Shown: positions 22,632 through 36,400 of the stretch, in pieces
Position numbering within the stretch: position 1 is the first letter of the stretch
Layout of the letters: every line of letters starts with the position of its first letter
Assembly: GCA_026120185.1 (NCBI GenBank)
Contig: JANUWF010001497.1
Coordinates: 1,972,501 to 2,036,500, forward strand
Source: Voacanga thouarsii
Lineage: Eukaryota > Streptophyta > Magnoliopsida > Gentianales > Apocynaceae
Length of the DNA: 64,000 nucleotides
Direction of reading: 5' to 3'
The notes under the pieces: generated by a model
What the model saw: the letters and a program-made list of their open reading frames with translations, nothing else
Database searches by the model: none
What the model was told of the DNA's origin: nothing
Made by a program: the position numbers and the translations under genes

Positions 22632-25265
22632 GATTAACAAGTGATAACCAAAAACACTCCTGAAAGAATACGCCAAAACCCTCAAATCTTCATTAATTAA
22701 ATATCACTTCATGCTATATCAATCTTGATCAGATCCAAATTCATTTTCCGTCTTTATTCACACAAATTCTTCGGCAGACTAGAAACTGAAGCTAGAGAAA
22801 TATTTATAACACTAGCCAGAAAAGCACGAATTGAACTTCTTAGTATGCAATTTCGTGGGCTAAATCAACAGAAAAGCAATATCCTGTACGGGTCCAAAAT
22901 TAGAATAAAAGACAGCTTTAACGAAAAGATTGTACACAAGACATGAAAACATCGTCTGTATGAAAAAAGAAGACAAAAAAAAGCACATGAAGAAGAGGAA
23001 CAGACTACTCTAACAGAAGAAGCACATCATGCAAGCATCAATTCACATGCAAGAATAAGTTTGATACAAAACTTTCGCAGCAAAACGTACCAAAAGAAGC
23101 AGAAAACCAGCAGTTCAAAAGTGACAGCACACAGAAAACCCAGAAGAATTAAGCTTATATGCGGTGGATTCCTTTATCAGTTGTTTTGCTTTAGTTCGTC
23201 GGCTGCAGAAAGAGACGACCGTTCAAACCTAAGCAAGGGAGAAGCATCAAACATGCATGGAAAATCCCGAGCTTTCCACGTGTAGCTTATTTGCTGCTCT
23301 GTGGTTGATGCTTTGTAGAGCAGCGGTGGATGGCGTTTTTGGCTGGGAGTTGGTTTGGTTTTCCAGGCCAGGTGATGTAATAGTACGTAATTAATTTTCA
23401 GGCAACAGAACATTAATTACTGGTTTATGAAAGGTAGTGACATAAAAATGGGCTCTCATACTAAACTTTTACTTTGGCATGTTGACTATATGAATTCAGC
23501 CTTTAGTTCCCTTCCTCCCGCCCTGTAATTATTAATTGGATACTTTTTTCTAAGGGGAATTTGCATACGTTTTTAATCGGACCTAGATTTTGGTCTTACT
23601 TTTTTTTTTAAAAAAAAATTAAAGAAGATTTTTTTTTAAGCATAAGACACATTATTTTAACTCATAATGTAAGGTATAATTGTTAAGGTTTTATAATTAT
23701 ACTTGCAGATTTTGTAAGAAATTATTTTTTTAATAAAAGTCTAGACTTCATTAAAATTTAGAATTTGTTTTTTAAAGTGTTACCTTGATTCTTTTTTTTT
23801 TTTTCAATTATTGTAAGGTAATAATTTTTATTAGTTAAAGTTAATCTTCCATGTAGCAAATATTTAGATTTGTGTACAATCAATCCTGATGTTATAAGAA
23901 GAAAGGAAAAAAAGAAAAATCAAGTAGTAACTCAAAACTTATTAGCCTTTTTTTTTACACTGGTAATGTTGTCTAGCCTTGTAGTTATTTTCCCTCTGGC
24001 TTTCACACTGGGAGCTTCATCAGGCGGGAGAGAAAAGGGGGCAAAATCCACGATGCAGCATGAAAAAGAACCGCTGGTATGGTGACCATCAAGATTTACT
24101 TATGAAGAAAGAAAAGATGAGAAGGATGGCAAAGGAGGTAATGTGCTAACTGGGTTCAGTTCAAGGAGGGAAAATGCATTTAACCCTATTTTCTGTACAC
24201 TGATTATATGATTATTAGTATATTTTCAAGAAAAGTATAATTATTTGTATATTTTCTATTACAGTATATTTTTCCTCAAAAAAAAAAAAAAAGAGAAGTT
24301 TTTTTTTTCAAAAGAAAAAAAAATCTTGAAGGTCTATTGTTATCGAGAAATATCTTTTAATATCAGAAATTGAATATTTTATTTTAATTTAGAGAAAAAT
24401 AAATGACCATATATAAATTAACACTTCACCCACTTAGAAAAAAAAATAATAAGATTAGTACCTTACTCTTATTAATTAGAGAGATTAATAGTAAAATTTA
24501 TGCATAAGTAAAACCCCTGTTTCTTTTAAATCAATGAAGTTAATTATAAAAAGTTTAAATTAAATAAAAAATATGTTTACTTTAATAAAAGAAATATTTA
24601 TTTTCACAATTTTAAAAAAGAAATCTAGACATTTGATTTTGACGTAGAAAACATTATTTTTTAATAGTCAACGTTTAACAAAAGTAATTCATATGTTGGT
24701 AAAGTGTCTGTTATCAAGCGGTTAGAAATGTATATATTCAAAACTAGGATCAAAAGGTTCTCTGTTCGATTGGCAATCTTTTTCCAATGTAAAAATTACC
24801 ATTTCTTTTCCAATGTAAAAGTTATTATTACAAAAAGAAACGATAATTTCGTTTTAGAGTGGCCAGTTGGATTTGAAAATTTGGTACTCCAATATAATAA
24901 AGATTCCTTCATAATCATTATGGTCTATTGCAATTTACTACTATCATGTTACAAGTAAAAAAAACTTAAAATTTTAAAGTTAAAAAAATCATATACTTTA
25001 TACTCATTGACGATCAATTAATTAATTTAATTGTTAAAATATATGTGAAATGATAAAAATGTCCTCATTCAAAAAAAAAAAAAAAAAGAGAAAGGAAAAG
25101 GAAAAAAAAAAAGAAGAAGGAAATGAGAGAATCCATCTCCACCACCTTTTTCCTTGTGGAAAGATAACCATCCACCACCCTCATTGCACCCAATGCCACC
25201 TCCTACTTTCCTTCGGTCACCTCTTCTTTTACCTCTTTGTCATTTTTGCAAGTGCATAAAACTTA
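22632..25265. other. Upstream region of the GT47 gene and AT-rich intergenic DNA
   Basis: The first 700 bp (22632-23400) would hold the promoter and 5' UTR of the GT47 gene; no firm TATA box can be picked. From 23430 the sequence is very AT-rich with long A/T runs (24270-24330, 25070-25115) and no gene. Short open frames here have no motif. Confidence 0.45.
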
Positions 25266-25770
25266 TTCTTTGTTTTCCAGATGATGGCTGCACAAATTTT
25301 ACCCTTCTTTAGTGATTTTCTTTGGAAAAAAGATCCTTTAACCTTTCTCTTCAATTTGGTTATGAGACCTCGAAGCATAGGAGGTGAAGTAGGAGCACCT
25401 TCCATTACCATTGGCATAGGGGGTGGTGGTGCAAGCACTCTTCTATCAAATGTTCCCATAGGTAGAGGCAGTGATGGTGGTGCCATATTTCTTTTTGCCA
25501 TTGCAGGTGGGGGTGGAGGTAGAGGTGATGTAAGGTTTGCGCATATTAAGTGGGGAGGAAGACATCATGGTAAGGGTGACCTTGTTATAATTCCCAATGC
25601 CATAGGATTTAGTGGAGTTCGAGGAGGAGGAAATGCAGTAGTCCTATTAGATGTCGGTGGTGGTGGTGGTGGTGGTGGTGGTGGTGGAGAGGGAGGCTTT
25701 CTTCCAACTGCAATTTTGGTACTGGTGATGAAGATGGAGATGGAGGTGGAGGTGAAGGTGTTTTGAGATT
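25245..25770 (-). pseudogene. Proline-rich coding remnant of unknown family
   Basis: On the minus strand one frame runs with a single in-frame TGA near 25570. It gives a run of about 11 prolines (25653-25687, a GGT repeat on plus), then 'FPPPRTPLNPM', 'PLPPPPPAMAKRNMAPP', 'LAPPPPMPM' and a basic end 'LRGLITKLKRKVKGSFF'. Pro-rich stretches followed by basic residues are seen in formin-like and other cytoskeletal plant proteins, but no domain is recognisable. The plus strand reads as Gly-rich and is taken as the shadow. Coding status is doubtful. Confidence 0.35.
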
Positions 25771-25938
25771 CTATAAGATATTTAAAGATTATGATATTAG
25801 CTCTGGTGATGGCATTAGAGGTTGCGGCCTTGATAGCACTATATTTGTTAAAACATGGGCAGCGGAGGATGTTGGAGATAATTTTTTAGTGAATGGTTAA
25901 AAGAGACAATGTACTATGTATCAAGTCATATTTCTTAT

Positions 25939-26628
25939 TGTTACCGTACAAAAGGGGAGTCGATGAAACTGGCGATCGGCTACTCTTCCAATGAATATAA
26001 ACAAATCGATGGAAAAATAAATGTGAGAGTCAGACCTTTTAAGAGACGTGAGTTTCTTGAACTTACTATAGAAAGGGTCCAAGAAGGCAGGAATATTGCA
26101 AGCAAAAGCTAATAAGGATTGAAGTCAGTGTCTTTCGATTGATCTTGACAAAAAGGGATAAAAAAGTATTGGAATTTGAAACCAAAGTAAAATGAAAATG
26201 GAAAGTTGGTAATAAAGGAATAAAAGAAACTTCTAAAAGCTAAACAAAACTGTAAATACATAAAAAGATAAAGAAAATGCAGAATAAAAAGGGAGTTGAA
26301 AACTAAAAACTGGTAGTTTTGTAGATGTGTTTGTTGTATTTTTTCTTTTTAGGAATCCTTGCCCGTTTTATGCTTGCGGTGGCATTGTAATCAACTATCC
26401 ATACGTAGAGAAAATCTCGCTTTATGGCTCATCCTTATCAATTAGGAACAGTAGTACTTTATTGATCGTGTCGAGTTATGGGGGTGACTACTCATCGGTT
26501 TCTAGTTCTGATGTTGACCAGGTACATCGGTTGAAGAATTCTTGATGTCATCATCAACTTAGCAAAATTCCTATTGGCTTCGACTCAAAGTTACTATTGC
26601 AGCGGATTAGCTAAAGTTGATGTCAACA
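25939..26628 (-). repeat. 3' LTR of the gypsy element (690 bp)
   Basis: The plus strand starts TGTTACCGTA and ends GATGTCAACA. It aligns end to end with 41947-42636 at equal length, with scattered substitutions. Confidence 0.93.
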
Positions 26629-26948
26629 TATGGCCCTTCGAGTCCCGTTGCTTTGATGGTGCGATCAAGTGAAGCGAAGGGAATCGTACCTCTTTTAATT
26701 CATAGTCGTTCTTTTCCTGACAAAATTGGAATGTCTCGATCGTTGCAGAAGGTTTCCAACTCCTCAGCTTTGAAACCCGTGAACGACTAGTCTTTAAATT
26801 TCACTTTAAATAGTCGTGGTCCCCATTACTCCTTCTTCATTGATACAAAATCCTTCTTCTAAGAAAACTCTGTCTCTATACTTCTATCCTTTTCGTGAAA
26901 TTCGATAGTATTTCCTGCACTTTTTTTATCAACGATCCCTGAATTTTC

Positions 26949-29715
26949 ATGACGGCTCTAATTGATCACACCCCCTAGCTTTAATTCAAACTGAGGCTAA
27001 TCTGTACTTCTTAGGCCCTCGGCTACTGCTGATGAAGGTCACCGTTGATCCATTACAATTTGCCCAGCCGGAGTGTTTTGTCCTCCCGTTGAACCAGAAT
27101 GACTTTTCTACGGTCGATCTCCCATTTTCCTTCAGCCATTGGCCGCGCCCGCTGAAGAACTACAGAGAATCGCTGTCACTCTTCCTTCAACACCCTTTGG
27201 GATCAATGGGGCATTCGAGATGCCATTATGATGTCCGATTTCAACATGGCTTTTGACGACAACCTCAGTTGCTATTCTACCATTCTAGTCCTCGGCAATC
27301 AACGACTTCATATTCCCCTGCAGGATGTTTTCTCTTACCATCTTGGATATCTGCATTATCCTAGGTTTTCAATGCAACGGAGATGAGATTCCTAACCTTC
27401 ATGATGGCGAAGGAATGCCTGTTATCGAGGCCCACCTAGACAAAGCTACTGCCTCCTACAATAATTTCACAGCTGCCCAAAGGGGCGTAGGCGGTGTGTC
27501 CCGTCAGAGCAAAAGTAAGCCTCATTTCTATAGCTGTAGCTCTGCAAGTATATTCTCTGCTCTCATTCAGTTGGGATAAGCAACGAATACCGATACTATG
27601 TATCGACTATGCTGAGGAAGAAAAGGCGTTGTGACCTGGCCTCCTTGGTACTGGCATTAGTCTATCGACTAATGAACTAGATGACTTCGGCCCTATAAGC
27701 TGGGAGCGATCCGACCAACCTCGACGGTCCTCTCTGGGTCATGCAACTGTGGCTTTATCAATATGTCCCCCAATTTAGTGTTAACAACCTCTCAGGGAAC
27801 TCTACGGACTCCTCCAACTAGGCTACTGGCTATCGACTATTGAGAACCCCTTTGAACAGATCTTCCGTCAGTACCATTATGTCCTATCTTCATCAGAACC
27901 GCCTACAGAACATGCCTCACTTCTTCCCCTACTCTGCTCGAAAAACTAGCCCTCTTTAGTTAATGAATCTTATCAACGCATCAGAGGGTTCTCAACAGAC
28001 CATCTAGGCTAAAATGTTGTGTCCCAGGGAGCACCTTTTAGGGTCCAAACCAGGCACACGAAGTGCTAAATCTTCCTATGAACGGTACAATCCTCATTTC
28101 TTCTCTCAGCAGTTTGGGTTGATTCTGGACATCTCTGCTGATCCTGAGCATGTATCGTCCTATACTATCATGCCTGCTCTATCGGTTGAAGATGTGCACA
28201 CTTTAGCCGATAGGCCCCAAACCATTGTCTGTTCCTTTGAGTTTCATTATTTTTAGGTCGTTAGGGAGGCCACACCCAATTTCAACTTATGGTAGCGACT
28301 GATGAGCGAGATGCTCTTTTCTGCCCTTGTGGAAATATGGCTACTTAGGGTGGTTGGGTCAGCATCAGTGGTGGCGGAAGCATCGGCGCCAAAGAAAGGT
28401 AAGTAGAGTAAGATATCTGCCAGTTTGATTGCCGCACCGTTATTCCAGACGCCCCTAGTAAAGAAAGATCACACTCCTCCACTTACTGACGAGGAAGAAG
28501 AAGAAGAAGAAGAAACAATCCTCCCTCTGCTTAGACGATCAAAAAGGCGACAAGTCACCCATACCCCAACAATCACCAAGGTTTAAATCTCGTTTAAATC
28601 TCATATGTTAAAAATTTTTCTAATATTTTTCAATTTTAGACCCAAATGCTAACTCCTTATTCCCCTCTTTTGCAGAAGTAAAAACCTAGCTGATTGGTTA
28701 TTTCTGACCCTTCCTCTGAGTTGATGGAAGCCATGCCCCCTTTGTCACCTGAAAAGATAACAACAGCAGAGGAGGGAACTTCAGCTACTTCTCCCTCATT
28801 GGTTGTTCCTCCAGCATCTGAAATGCCCGTCTCAGAGAAAGCAGTGGGTTCCACCTCCTGCGGAACCGGTCTCTGAGCCTTCTTTAGTAAAGCTTCCAAA
28901 GGACACTGCTTCTTCTCGACCAATAACATCTGAGCCCGCTACACTAGAGCTCCTGAAGAGCCTAATTAGGGCTACCCTGCCAACCATTCATCCTTCCCAG
29001 GACACAATTAGCTAAGTCCTCCTGCTGCTTGCATAGTCGGTCGATTCTGACATTCCTGTTGAATTGAAGCGTCTATCGACTGATTACTTGGGGCACATGA
29101 GGTTCACTCGATGCTTCTTTTCAGACACCCAAAATAGGAGGAATGAAGCTTCTCGTTAGCTTAAGGCTTTGGAGGTGCTCCGAGAGCAAGAAGCGTTTCT
29201 GCAATCGCATCGCCAAGAAGCATCTACCTGCCTAAGCGTCCTTCGAGCTAAAATTTCAAAAACAAGTTGAAAAAATTGAAGGACTTGAAAAGCAATTGAG
29301 AGAACTCCAAGCGGAATTAGATTTCGAGAAGCGAGCTCTGGAAGAAAAACTTAAGGCCGAAGGCGTCTGTCAGCAAACGGCCTCCTCTACAAAAGAGTCA
29401 GCGGCTAAATTCTGGGATTAACAACTCATGCTGGAAGCAGAGGAAGAACTGCTTCAAATGGAACTACAACATTCGAACAAACTGCTCGCCAGCATGCAAT
29501 CTTCGTGGGATAATTTTCAATCCTACATGACCACTATTTTCCATCATCTTGATGAGGCTGGTCCCTCGAGTACTCAAACTGGAAATGCCGAAGTTCGTCC
29601 GCCTCTAACGGAAGAAACGGCTGTCGAGCCAAAAACGACCAAAGAAGAGACAACTAGCCAAACAGAGGAGGAGAGGGGAATCCCACCGGTGCAACTCTGC
29701 CTGAGGAAAATCTAA
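26949..29715 (+). pseudogene. Antisense ORF of the gypsy element: plant-mobile-domain-like protein with a coiled-coil tail
   Basis: It lies on the plus strand, opposite to the retroelement genes, between integrase and the 3' LTR. Coding pieces in shifting frames give 'FSFSHWPRPLKNYRESL', 'GDEIPNLHDGEGMPVIEAHL', 'CDLASLVLALVYRLMN' and 'GPLWVMQLWLYQY', all matching the style of the plant mobile domain (aminotransferase-like PMD). Further on come an acidic, Ser/Pro-rich linker (28480-28990) and a helical coiled coil ('QLRELQAELDFEKRALEEKL', 29290-29360, and 'LEAEEELLQMELQHSNKLLA'), ending at the stop at 29713-29715. Extra antisense ORFs with PMD are known in Tat-type elements. Several frameshifts and stops make it a pseudogene. 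The start codon is uncertain. PMD proteins may act on nucleic acids or silencing, but the role in retroelements is unknown. Confidence 0.6.
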
Positions 29716-29913
29716 ATCGGCTTGTCATAGTTCCGTTTGCTCAGCCAATCGAGATGCCTCACACCTCATCTGAGGAGAATTGATTTGCTCTATTTTCTTT
29801 TTTTTTTTTTTCAGATAGGATCAGCTCAATCTCAAGTGTAATAGCCATCTGACCGGCTCTTCTGTCATCAGCTGTTTTCATGAATGCAAATATTTTTTTC
29901 CTCTTTTTCTTCT

Positions 29914-29941
29914 TTGTGTGTGTGTGTGTGTGTGTGTGTGT
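29914..29941. repeat. (TG)n microsatellite
   Basis: About 14 TG units lie just downstream of the antisense ORF. Confidence 0.9.
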
Positions 29942-29989
29942 ATTTCCCCTTACTCTTCTCCTACCATGGTTCCCCCCAAAATGTAAGAT

Positions 29990-31240
29990 AGAACTTTTTT
30001 AAATATTCGTTTATAGCATTACTTACCTCTTTTCCATCGGGAGTCATCAACCGATAAACCCCTCTATCGAAAACCTGTGTAACAAGAAAATGTCATTCCT
30101 AAGAAGCGGACCACTTACCATAGCGTGGGTCTTTTGATGCAACTGGTAGTATGATTTTCTAAACCATATCTCCTTCCTGAAAGTTCCTCCCCTGCACTTT
30201 CCGATTATAAGCTCTTGCTACCTTCTCCTTGTGTCTTCTGATATTTTCTAGTGTTACCCATTAGTCCTCTTCGACTTGATCCAAACTCATAGCTAAAGCC
30301 AACTTGTAGTCCTCAACTGACAAATAATGTTAGTAGGCTACTCGAGCCGATCGCAATGATAACTCAACAGGTAATATCGCATCTTGTTCATATGTTAGCC
30401 TAAATGGTGTGAAATCTGTAGCAGTTTTGAAAGCATTCCGATAAGCCCAAAGAACCTCTTGAAGTGTTTCGTTCCATCTTCTAAGATTATCTTCCAATGA
30501 CTTTCGGATCATGCTAATCAAGGTCTTGTTTGTAACTTCAGCTTATCCGTTGGCTTGTGTATAATACGGAGATGAATGTAATAGTTTAACTTTGAATTGA
30601 GTTAAAAAATTGTGAACCTTATCTCCCGTGAACATAATTCCTTGATCGGCCGTGTTGTTTCAGGTATGCCGAATCAGAATAGAATACTCTGCTAAAGGAA
30701 AGCGATAACGGTAGATTAGGTTATCCTAGTCAGGGCTTGTGCCTCTACCTACTTGGTAAAGTAATTTGTTGCCATTAAGATAAAAGTGTGCCCTTTAATC
30801 AATAGCAGGTGAGCTTTGCCGATGACATCTAGAACCCAATCCCTAAATAGCCACTTCTTGATGATAGGATGTAATTCTGCGGAAGGCGCATGAATCAAAG
30901 GACCATGCTTCTGACATACTTCGCATCCAGCTGCATAGGCTACGCAGTCCATGGTCATAGAAGGCTAATAAAATTCATGATGCTACAGTGTCCATTTTAG
31001 CTTTGGGCCTGCTTGATGAGCACCGTATAGGTCTTCATGCACCTCGGCTAATGCCTATGATGCTTCTTGCTTTGGCAAACATTTCAATAGAACTCTTGAA
31101 TGGCTTCTTTTGAATAAATCATTTTCGATTAGCACAAAATTCAACACCTTACGTTTTACCTCCTGTGACACATGACCAGTAGGTTTTCGCAAATAGGAAA
31201 CGATATCAGAACGCCAGTCTTCTTCGTGTTCTTCTCCCGA
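29990..31240 (-). pseudogene. Gypsy integrase (degenerate)
   Basis: Minus-strand pieces in order are: the HHCC zinc-binding region ('EVHEDLYGAHQAG', then 'CEVCQKHG' at about 30900); the start of the catalytic core ('ELHPIIKKWLFRDWVLDVIGKAHL...ATNYFTK', 30749-30870); the core end ('LRRWNETLQEVLWAYRNA', 30420-30490, and 'FRLTYEQDAILPVE'); and a C-terminal chromatin-side region ('VARAYNRKVQGRNFQEGDMV', about 30170-30230). It would join element cDNA to the chromosome. The catalytic aspartate position reads 'ATNYFTK' where the family has D, so the core is damaged. Stops and shifts separate the pieces. Confidence 0.85.
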
Positions 31241-31642
31241 TATTTGTTGTCACATTACTACCCCGGCTTTTTTCTTGAATCCTGAAGCCATTTGAGCAAA
31301 ATTTTTTGCCTCCTGGTTCTCAAATTGAGGAGTATGAGTCAACATGACTTTCGAAAAGTGTTGCAACAATGCCTTTATTTCCTGTAACTTATCCAACAAA
31401 ACAGGGTTAGTATATTTATACTCACTTAAATTCTGTCGGATGATAATTTGAGAATTCCCTATTATATTACCACTTCTGTATTTAAAACTCGAAGTCCTAG
31501 AATGAGAGCATCATATTCTGCCTGATTATTTGAAGTTTCTTTCCTTAACTAAAAAAGAATTATTCCTTGTCGTCCACAAGGAGCTTCAATGATCAAATCG
31601 GCACCTACCTTATACTGGGTGTTAGATCCATCAAACTGAAAG
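31240..31642 (-). pseudogene. Gypsy RNase H domain (degenerate, cut by the nested copia)
   Basis: The minus frame reads 'FDGSNTQYKVGADLII', 'SNNQAEYDALILGLR' and 'IGNSQIIIRQNLSEYKY', the ribonuclease H pattern typical of the second RNase H of Tat elements. The first bases abut the copia LTR at 31643, so the N-terminus and all upstream reverse transcriptase are missing. In the second catalytic motif Asn replaces the expected Asp (GNSQ for GDSQ). Confidence 0.8.
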
Positions 31643-33423
31643 TGTAATACAACAAAATGAATCATAGAAGCATGTAAAATGCAGTAGCGGAAGCAACAAA
31701 ACTATACCTTTGCGTTTTATAACATTAAATTGTTTAGGCTTTGAAACACTTGTTCTAATGATTTCTGGAACGCTCCTGGTTGTTCCTGGTATGCTTGGTT
31801 CTGGATCACCTCCTTGTAAACACCGACTTCGTCTCATTCACGCGAAATTTGAGCTTTCGGAATATGGCCACTTCCTTGACAACTGCCGGTGAAAGTAAAT
31901 CACGGATACAAGAATGGTCTTGGTTCTTTTCTACTTCAAAAAAAAAAAAAAATTGCAGAGAGAGACCAAGTGCATGAAAACAAAAAACCTTTCCTTTTTT
32001 GTTATCCTTTCACACCAAATAATACGGGATCCATCCCGTGTTGTTTATTTTTTTTTTAATTTTATTTTATCATTGGTCTCATTCATTAGGCCAGATAAAA
32101 CTATTTACTCTTGGGCTTAAATACCCATAAATAATAAGTCTCAATTATTTATTTTCTAAGCTTCATAAAATAGTCCAATAAATAATTAATAAACACAAAT
32201 AGACCAATATAAAATATCAGGTCTTTTATCTAGTTTATACCTAGGTTAATTTTCTAATTATTTAATTTGGGCTTTGGGCCCTAAATGATTAATTAACCAA
32301 TTAAACTAGATAAAATATATACTCTTTCTTGGGCATTTTATTTTATTTTAATCCAATAATAAATTAGATTACTTAAATAAAATAAAATAAAATATATAAT
32401 TATTAAGACCAATTCCTTAACCCAAATCTGTCAGGACTTAAGGGCTATTCTGAGAATCAAAAGACACATCGTCTTAACTACTAAAATGATCAAAATACCC
32501 CTGCATATAAATAGCAGTATTTTACATTTTAAATATTTTTTAATATCACCATAAGGAAATATTAACCTCAAAGACAATGTTGCGTTAGCAAAGTCTCCGA
32601 CCTACAGGTGTAATAACTAAAATAACCCTCCACTTATCGCGTACATTTAGAGAGGAAGAGTGTACTAACACCTCTCTAAAAGACATCTACCATCCTTAGT
32701 CCTTTAGTCCAATGATCCACGACTCCTGGAATGTTTCCGCTTTCCAAGGGAGCTACCCTAAAGCAAACATCCAAGTCATATTCCCCAGGACCCTGGATAT
32801 TTAGATCATTTGAACAATTACAAGGGGTAATATAGCACATAAACTATCTTGTATAAGTCTGACTTAACTAACTAGTCGCATATACCCAACATACAAGTAT
32901 ATCGACTCTACGAAAAAACTCCAACCTCAGCATATCAAAGTACATGCTTCCAGCTTTGTCAGACCACAAGCTTATACTCAAGCGGTAAAGTATTAGTTCA
33001 CGCTTTAGCAATAATAGTATTGGCTTCTTCTAAATAATACTTTTAGAAACCACTATTACAGGTCATGTTCTACATATGTGAAATATGCCCATGCTATAAA
33101 GTGAGTGGACTACCTACTGGCTAAAGGTAAGCCGTTCCCCATTTAGAATTCATAACACAATAACCTAAACATGATGAAATTCTCATTCTCACCAATCGGT
33201 TAAGAACAAACGTTTATGTGTTAAATAACCTATGATCCATACATTACTATGAAAGACCATCATTCAGATGGATCACTTATTTAAACACAATGGATCATTT
33301 TCAAAAGTAAATCATGCATAAATAAAATGTAAATTCACAAACAAATTTTTAGAATAAATTCTTTTATTAATAAAATTGATAATTTACATCAGAAACCTAG
33401 TCTAGAGGGTATACATTTCAACA
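31643..33423 (-). repeat. 3' LTR of the nested copia (1781 bp)
   Basis: The plus strand begins TGTAATACAACAAAATG and ends CATTTCAACA. Its left 330 bp match 39096-39421, and its right 860 bp match the orphan fragment at 3715-4568. Flanking on the left is GAAAG (31638-31642), the presumed target duplication. Confidence 0.88.
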
Positions 33424-33434
33424 ATCTCCCACTT
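33424..33434 (-). other. Copia polypurine tract
   Basis: The minus strand reads aagtgggagat directly before the LTR start TGTTGAAATG, identical to the tract at 4779-4791 of the other copia. Confidence 0.75.
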
Positions 33435-36400
33435 ACACTCTAAGACTAAGAAAGTCCTTAGGTGCCCAAGCCTATGGCGTCTAAGTGTCTCTTGAAGACT
33501 CTCTCAGCCAAAGATTTGGTGAAGCAATCTGTTAGATTGTTCTTCGAGGCTATCTGTTCCACTACGATTTTTCGTCTTTAGATGAAATCTCGGATCAAGT
33601 GATACTTCCTCTCAATGTGCTTCTTTTTCTTATGGTTCTTGGGTTCTTTGAATTGCGAGACTGCTCTAGAGTTGTCGCAATACACCAAAATCAGTCTGTC
33701 CATGTGCGGCACAACTCCAAGTTCTGAAAGGAACTTTCGGAGCCAAACAACTTCCTTGGATGCCTCCGAAACTACCACATACTCAGCTTCCATGGTTAAG
33801 TCAGCAATGCAAGATTGCTTGATACTCCTCCATGAAACAGCTCTTCCAGACAAGGTAAAGATATATCCACTAGTGGATTTTCACTTATCTTTATCTGCCT
33901 GGAAGTCTGAGTTTGTGCATCCAGTAGGAACCAAATCATCAACTCTGTAAACCAGTATATAATCTCTCATACCTTTGAGGTACTTGAGAATATGGTTTAC
34001 AGCTTGCCAATGAACCTCCCCAAGATTTGATTGATATTTGCTAACTAAGCCTACGACAAAGCAGATATCTGGCCTAGTGCACAGCATGGTGTATATGAGA
34101 CTTCCCACAGCCGAAGCGTAGGGAATCCTACTCATCCTGTTTTTTTCCTCTTGAGACTTAGGACAGTCCTTAGAACAAAAAGATAACCCATGTCTGCAAG
34201 GGATTAGAGCTTTCATGCATGAGTCCATGCTAAACTTAGCCAACATCTGGTCAATGTATGTCGTTTGGGATAATCTTAACATTCTCTACTTCGTATTTCT
34301 AAGAAGCTTAATCCCGAGAATGTAACTGGATTCTTCCAAATCCTTCATATTGAATTGATTAGACAGCCAAACCTTAGTAGATGACAATGTTCCTACATTA
34401 TTCCCAATGAGTAGAATGTCATCCACATATAGGACAAGAAAAATATCATTTATGCCTTCCAATTTTCTGTACACGCATGGTTCATCCTCGTTTTGAATGA
34501 AATTGTAAAACTTTACAATCTCAATGTTCCATGTTCTAGATGTCTGCTTAAGTCCATAAATGGACTTTTTAAGTTTGCAAACTATATGTTCCTGGCCTTT
34601 AGCAATAAAACCTTCCAATTGGGACATATAGATGTCTTTGTTAAGATGGCCATCAAGAAATGCCATATTGACATCCATTTGTCATATCTCGTAGTCAAAA
34701 TGGCATGCAATGGCAAGGAGGATACGAATGGATTTAAGTATAGCTACCGAGAAAAATATTTCCTCATAATTGATTATCTCTTTCTGAGTATACTCTTTCG
34801 CTACAAGCCTAGTTTTGAAGGTATCTATCTTCCCATCCACTCCCCTCTTCCTCTTGTATAGCCACTTACACCTAATGGGTTTTATCCCTTCAGATGAAGC
34901 TACAAGATCCCAAACTTGATTAAAGTACATAACTCAATCTCGGCTTTCATTACTTCATGCCATAGATTTGAATCGGCATCAACAATAACCTCCTTGTATC
35001 TAGTAGGATCTTATTCCTGATGGTCAGAAACTAGCTCGAAAGCCTCTCATGTCCATCTTTCTGGAACTCTAGATGCCCTTCCACTATGACGAGGCTCCGT
35101 TTGTATAGGTTCTTGAGGTTGTAACTCTTTTTGTTCCACAATTGGGTCTGAAGAAGTGATTCCGAAGATAACTTCTCTTCGAGTTCCAACCTTGTTGAAC
35201 CTTTAGTGGAAGTACTTTGATCATCCTCCAAGTATCTAGCATTAGTACTTACCAGTACTTTCTGCTCATTTGGATGATAAAAGTAACCTCCTTTTGTCCT
35301 TTTTAGATACCCAACAAAATAGCATAATTCTGATCTTGGTTCTAGCTTATCTCTCTTGATCAGTACGTAAGTTGGACGTTCCATATCCTAAGATGATTCA
35401 GAATTGGCTTACGCCCAATCCACATCTCATAGGGCGTCCTAGGTACTGACTTGGAAGGCACCAAGTTTCAGAATGTATGTCGCTGTTTCCAGGGTATATC
35501 CCCAAAAAGAGACCGAAAGAGTAACATGAGACATCATGTTTTGAACTATTTTCATCAATGTCATATTCCTTCTCTCAGCTACTCCATTCTGCTAGGGTGT
35601 GCCCAGCGTAGAGAGTTGGGATACTATCATATGATGTACCATGTAATCCTTGAATTCACCGAGGAGGTACTCTCCACCACGATCCGATCGTAAGGTTTTG
35701 ATTAGTTTATTTGTCCGACACTCTATTTCAGCCTTAAACTCTTTAAACTTGTCAAAAGAGTTAAACTTGCGCTTCATCAGGTAGAGACATTACCAAACCT
35801 TGTACAATCATCCGTGACAGTAATGAAGTACTTAAAACCCCATCTAGCTTGTGTAGACAAAGGACCATACATATCAGTATGAACAAGGACCAATATCTTC
35901 TTGGCTCTATCAGCCTTTTAGGTGAACGACCCTTTGGTCATTTTTCCCATAAGGCAGGATTCACACTGAGGCCAACTTTCCAATCTTAATAAGCCCAAGG
36001 ACCCATCATGGATTAACTTCTGAATCCTAGTTAAGTTAATATGACTTAACCTTAGATTCCAAAGATATGAGTTATTGACATTGGTCATTCTCTTCTTACT
36101 TAAAGGTTCAGATTGAGCGTTATTTATTTGATTGTTTGTAGGATTTAAAAAGAATAAATTTCCATACGTGTGCCATGTACATAAAACTTCTCTATTTCTA
36201 CTGATAGTAATACCAGAATAGAAAGAAACAGAATATCCATGATTTATTAGCTTTGCAATCGAAATTAAATTCTATCTAAAACAGGGTACATATAAAATAT
36301 CCTTCAAAATAACTACTCTATTACAATAAAAAATAAGATCCAGTTCTCCCACTGCAAGGGCCCATACTTGTGCTCCATTTTCTACTTGTAGTCCATGCTC

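Noticed and set aside
22632..22685. 18-residue N-terminal extension of the GT47 protein starting at TTG
   Set aside because: There is no ATG upstream in frame. The ATG at 22631 gives the short cytosolic tail expected for this family.
26629..26650. TGGCCCTTCGAGTCCC after the left LTR as a primer-binding site
   Set aside because: The element reads on the minus strand, so its primer site must lie left of 41947. This is the polypurine side.
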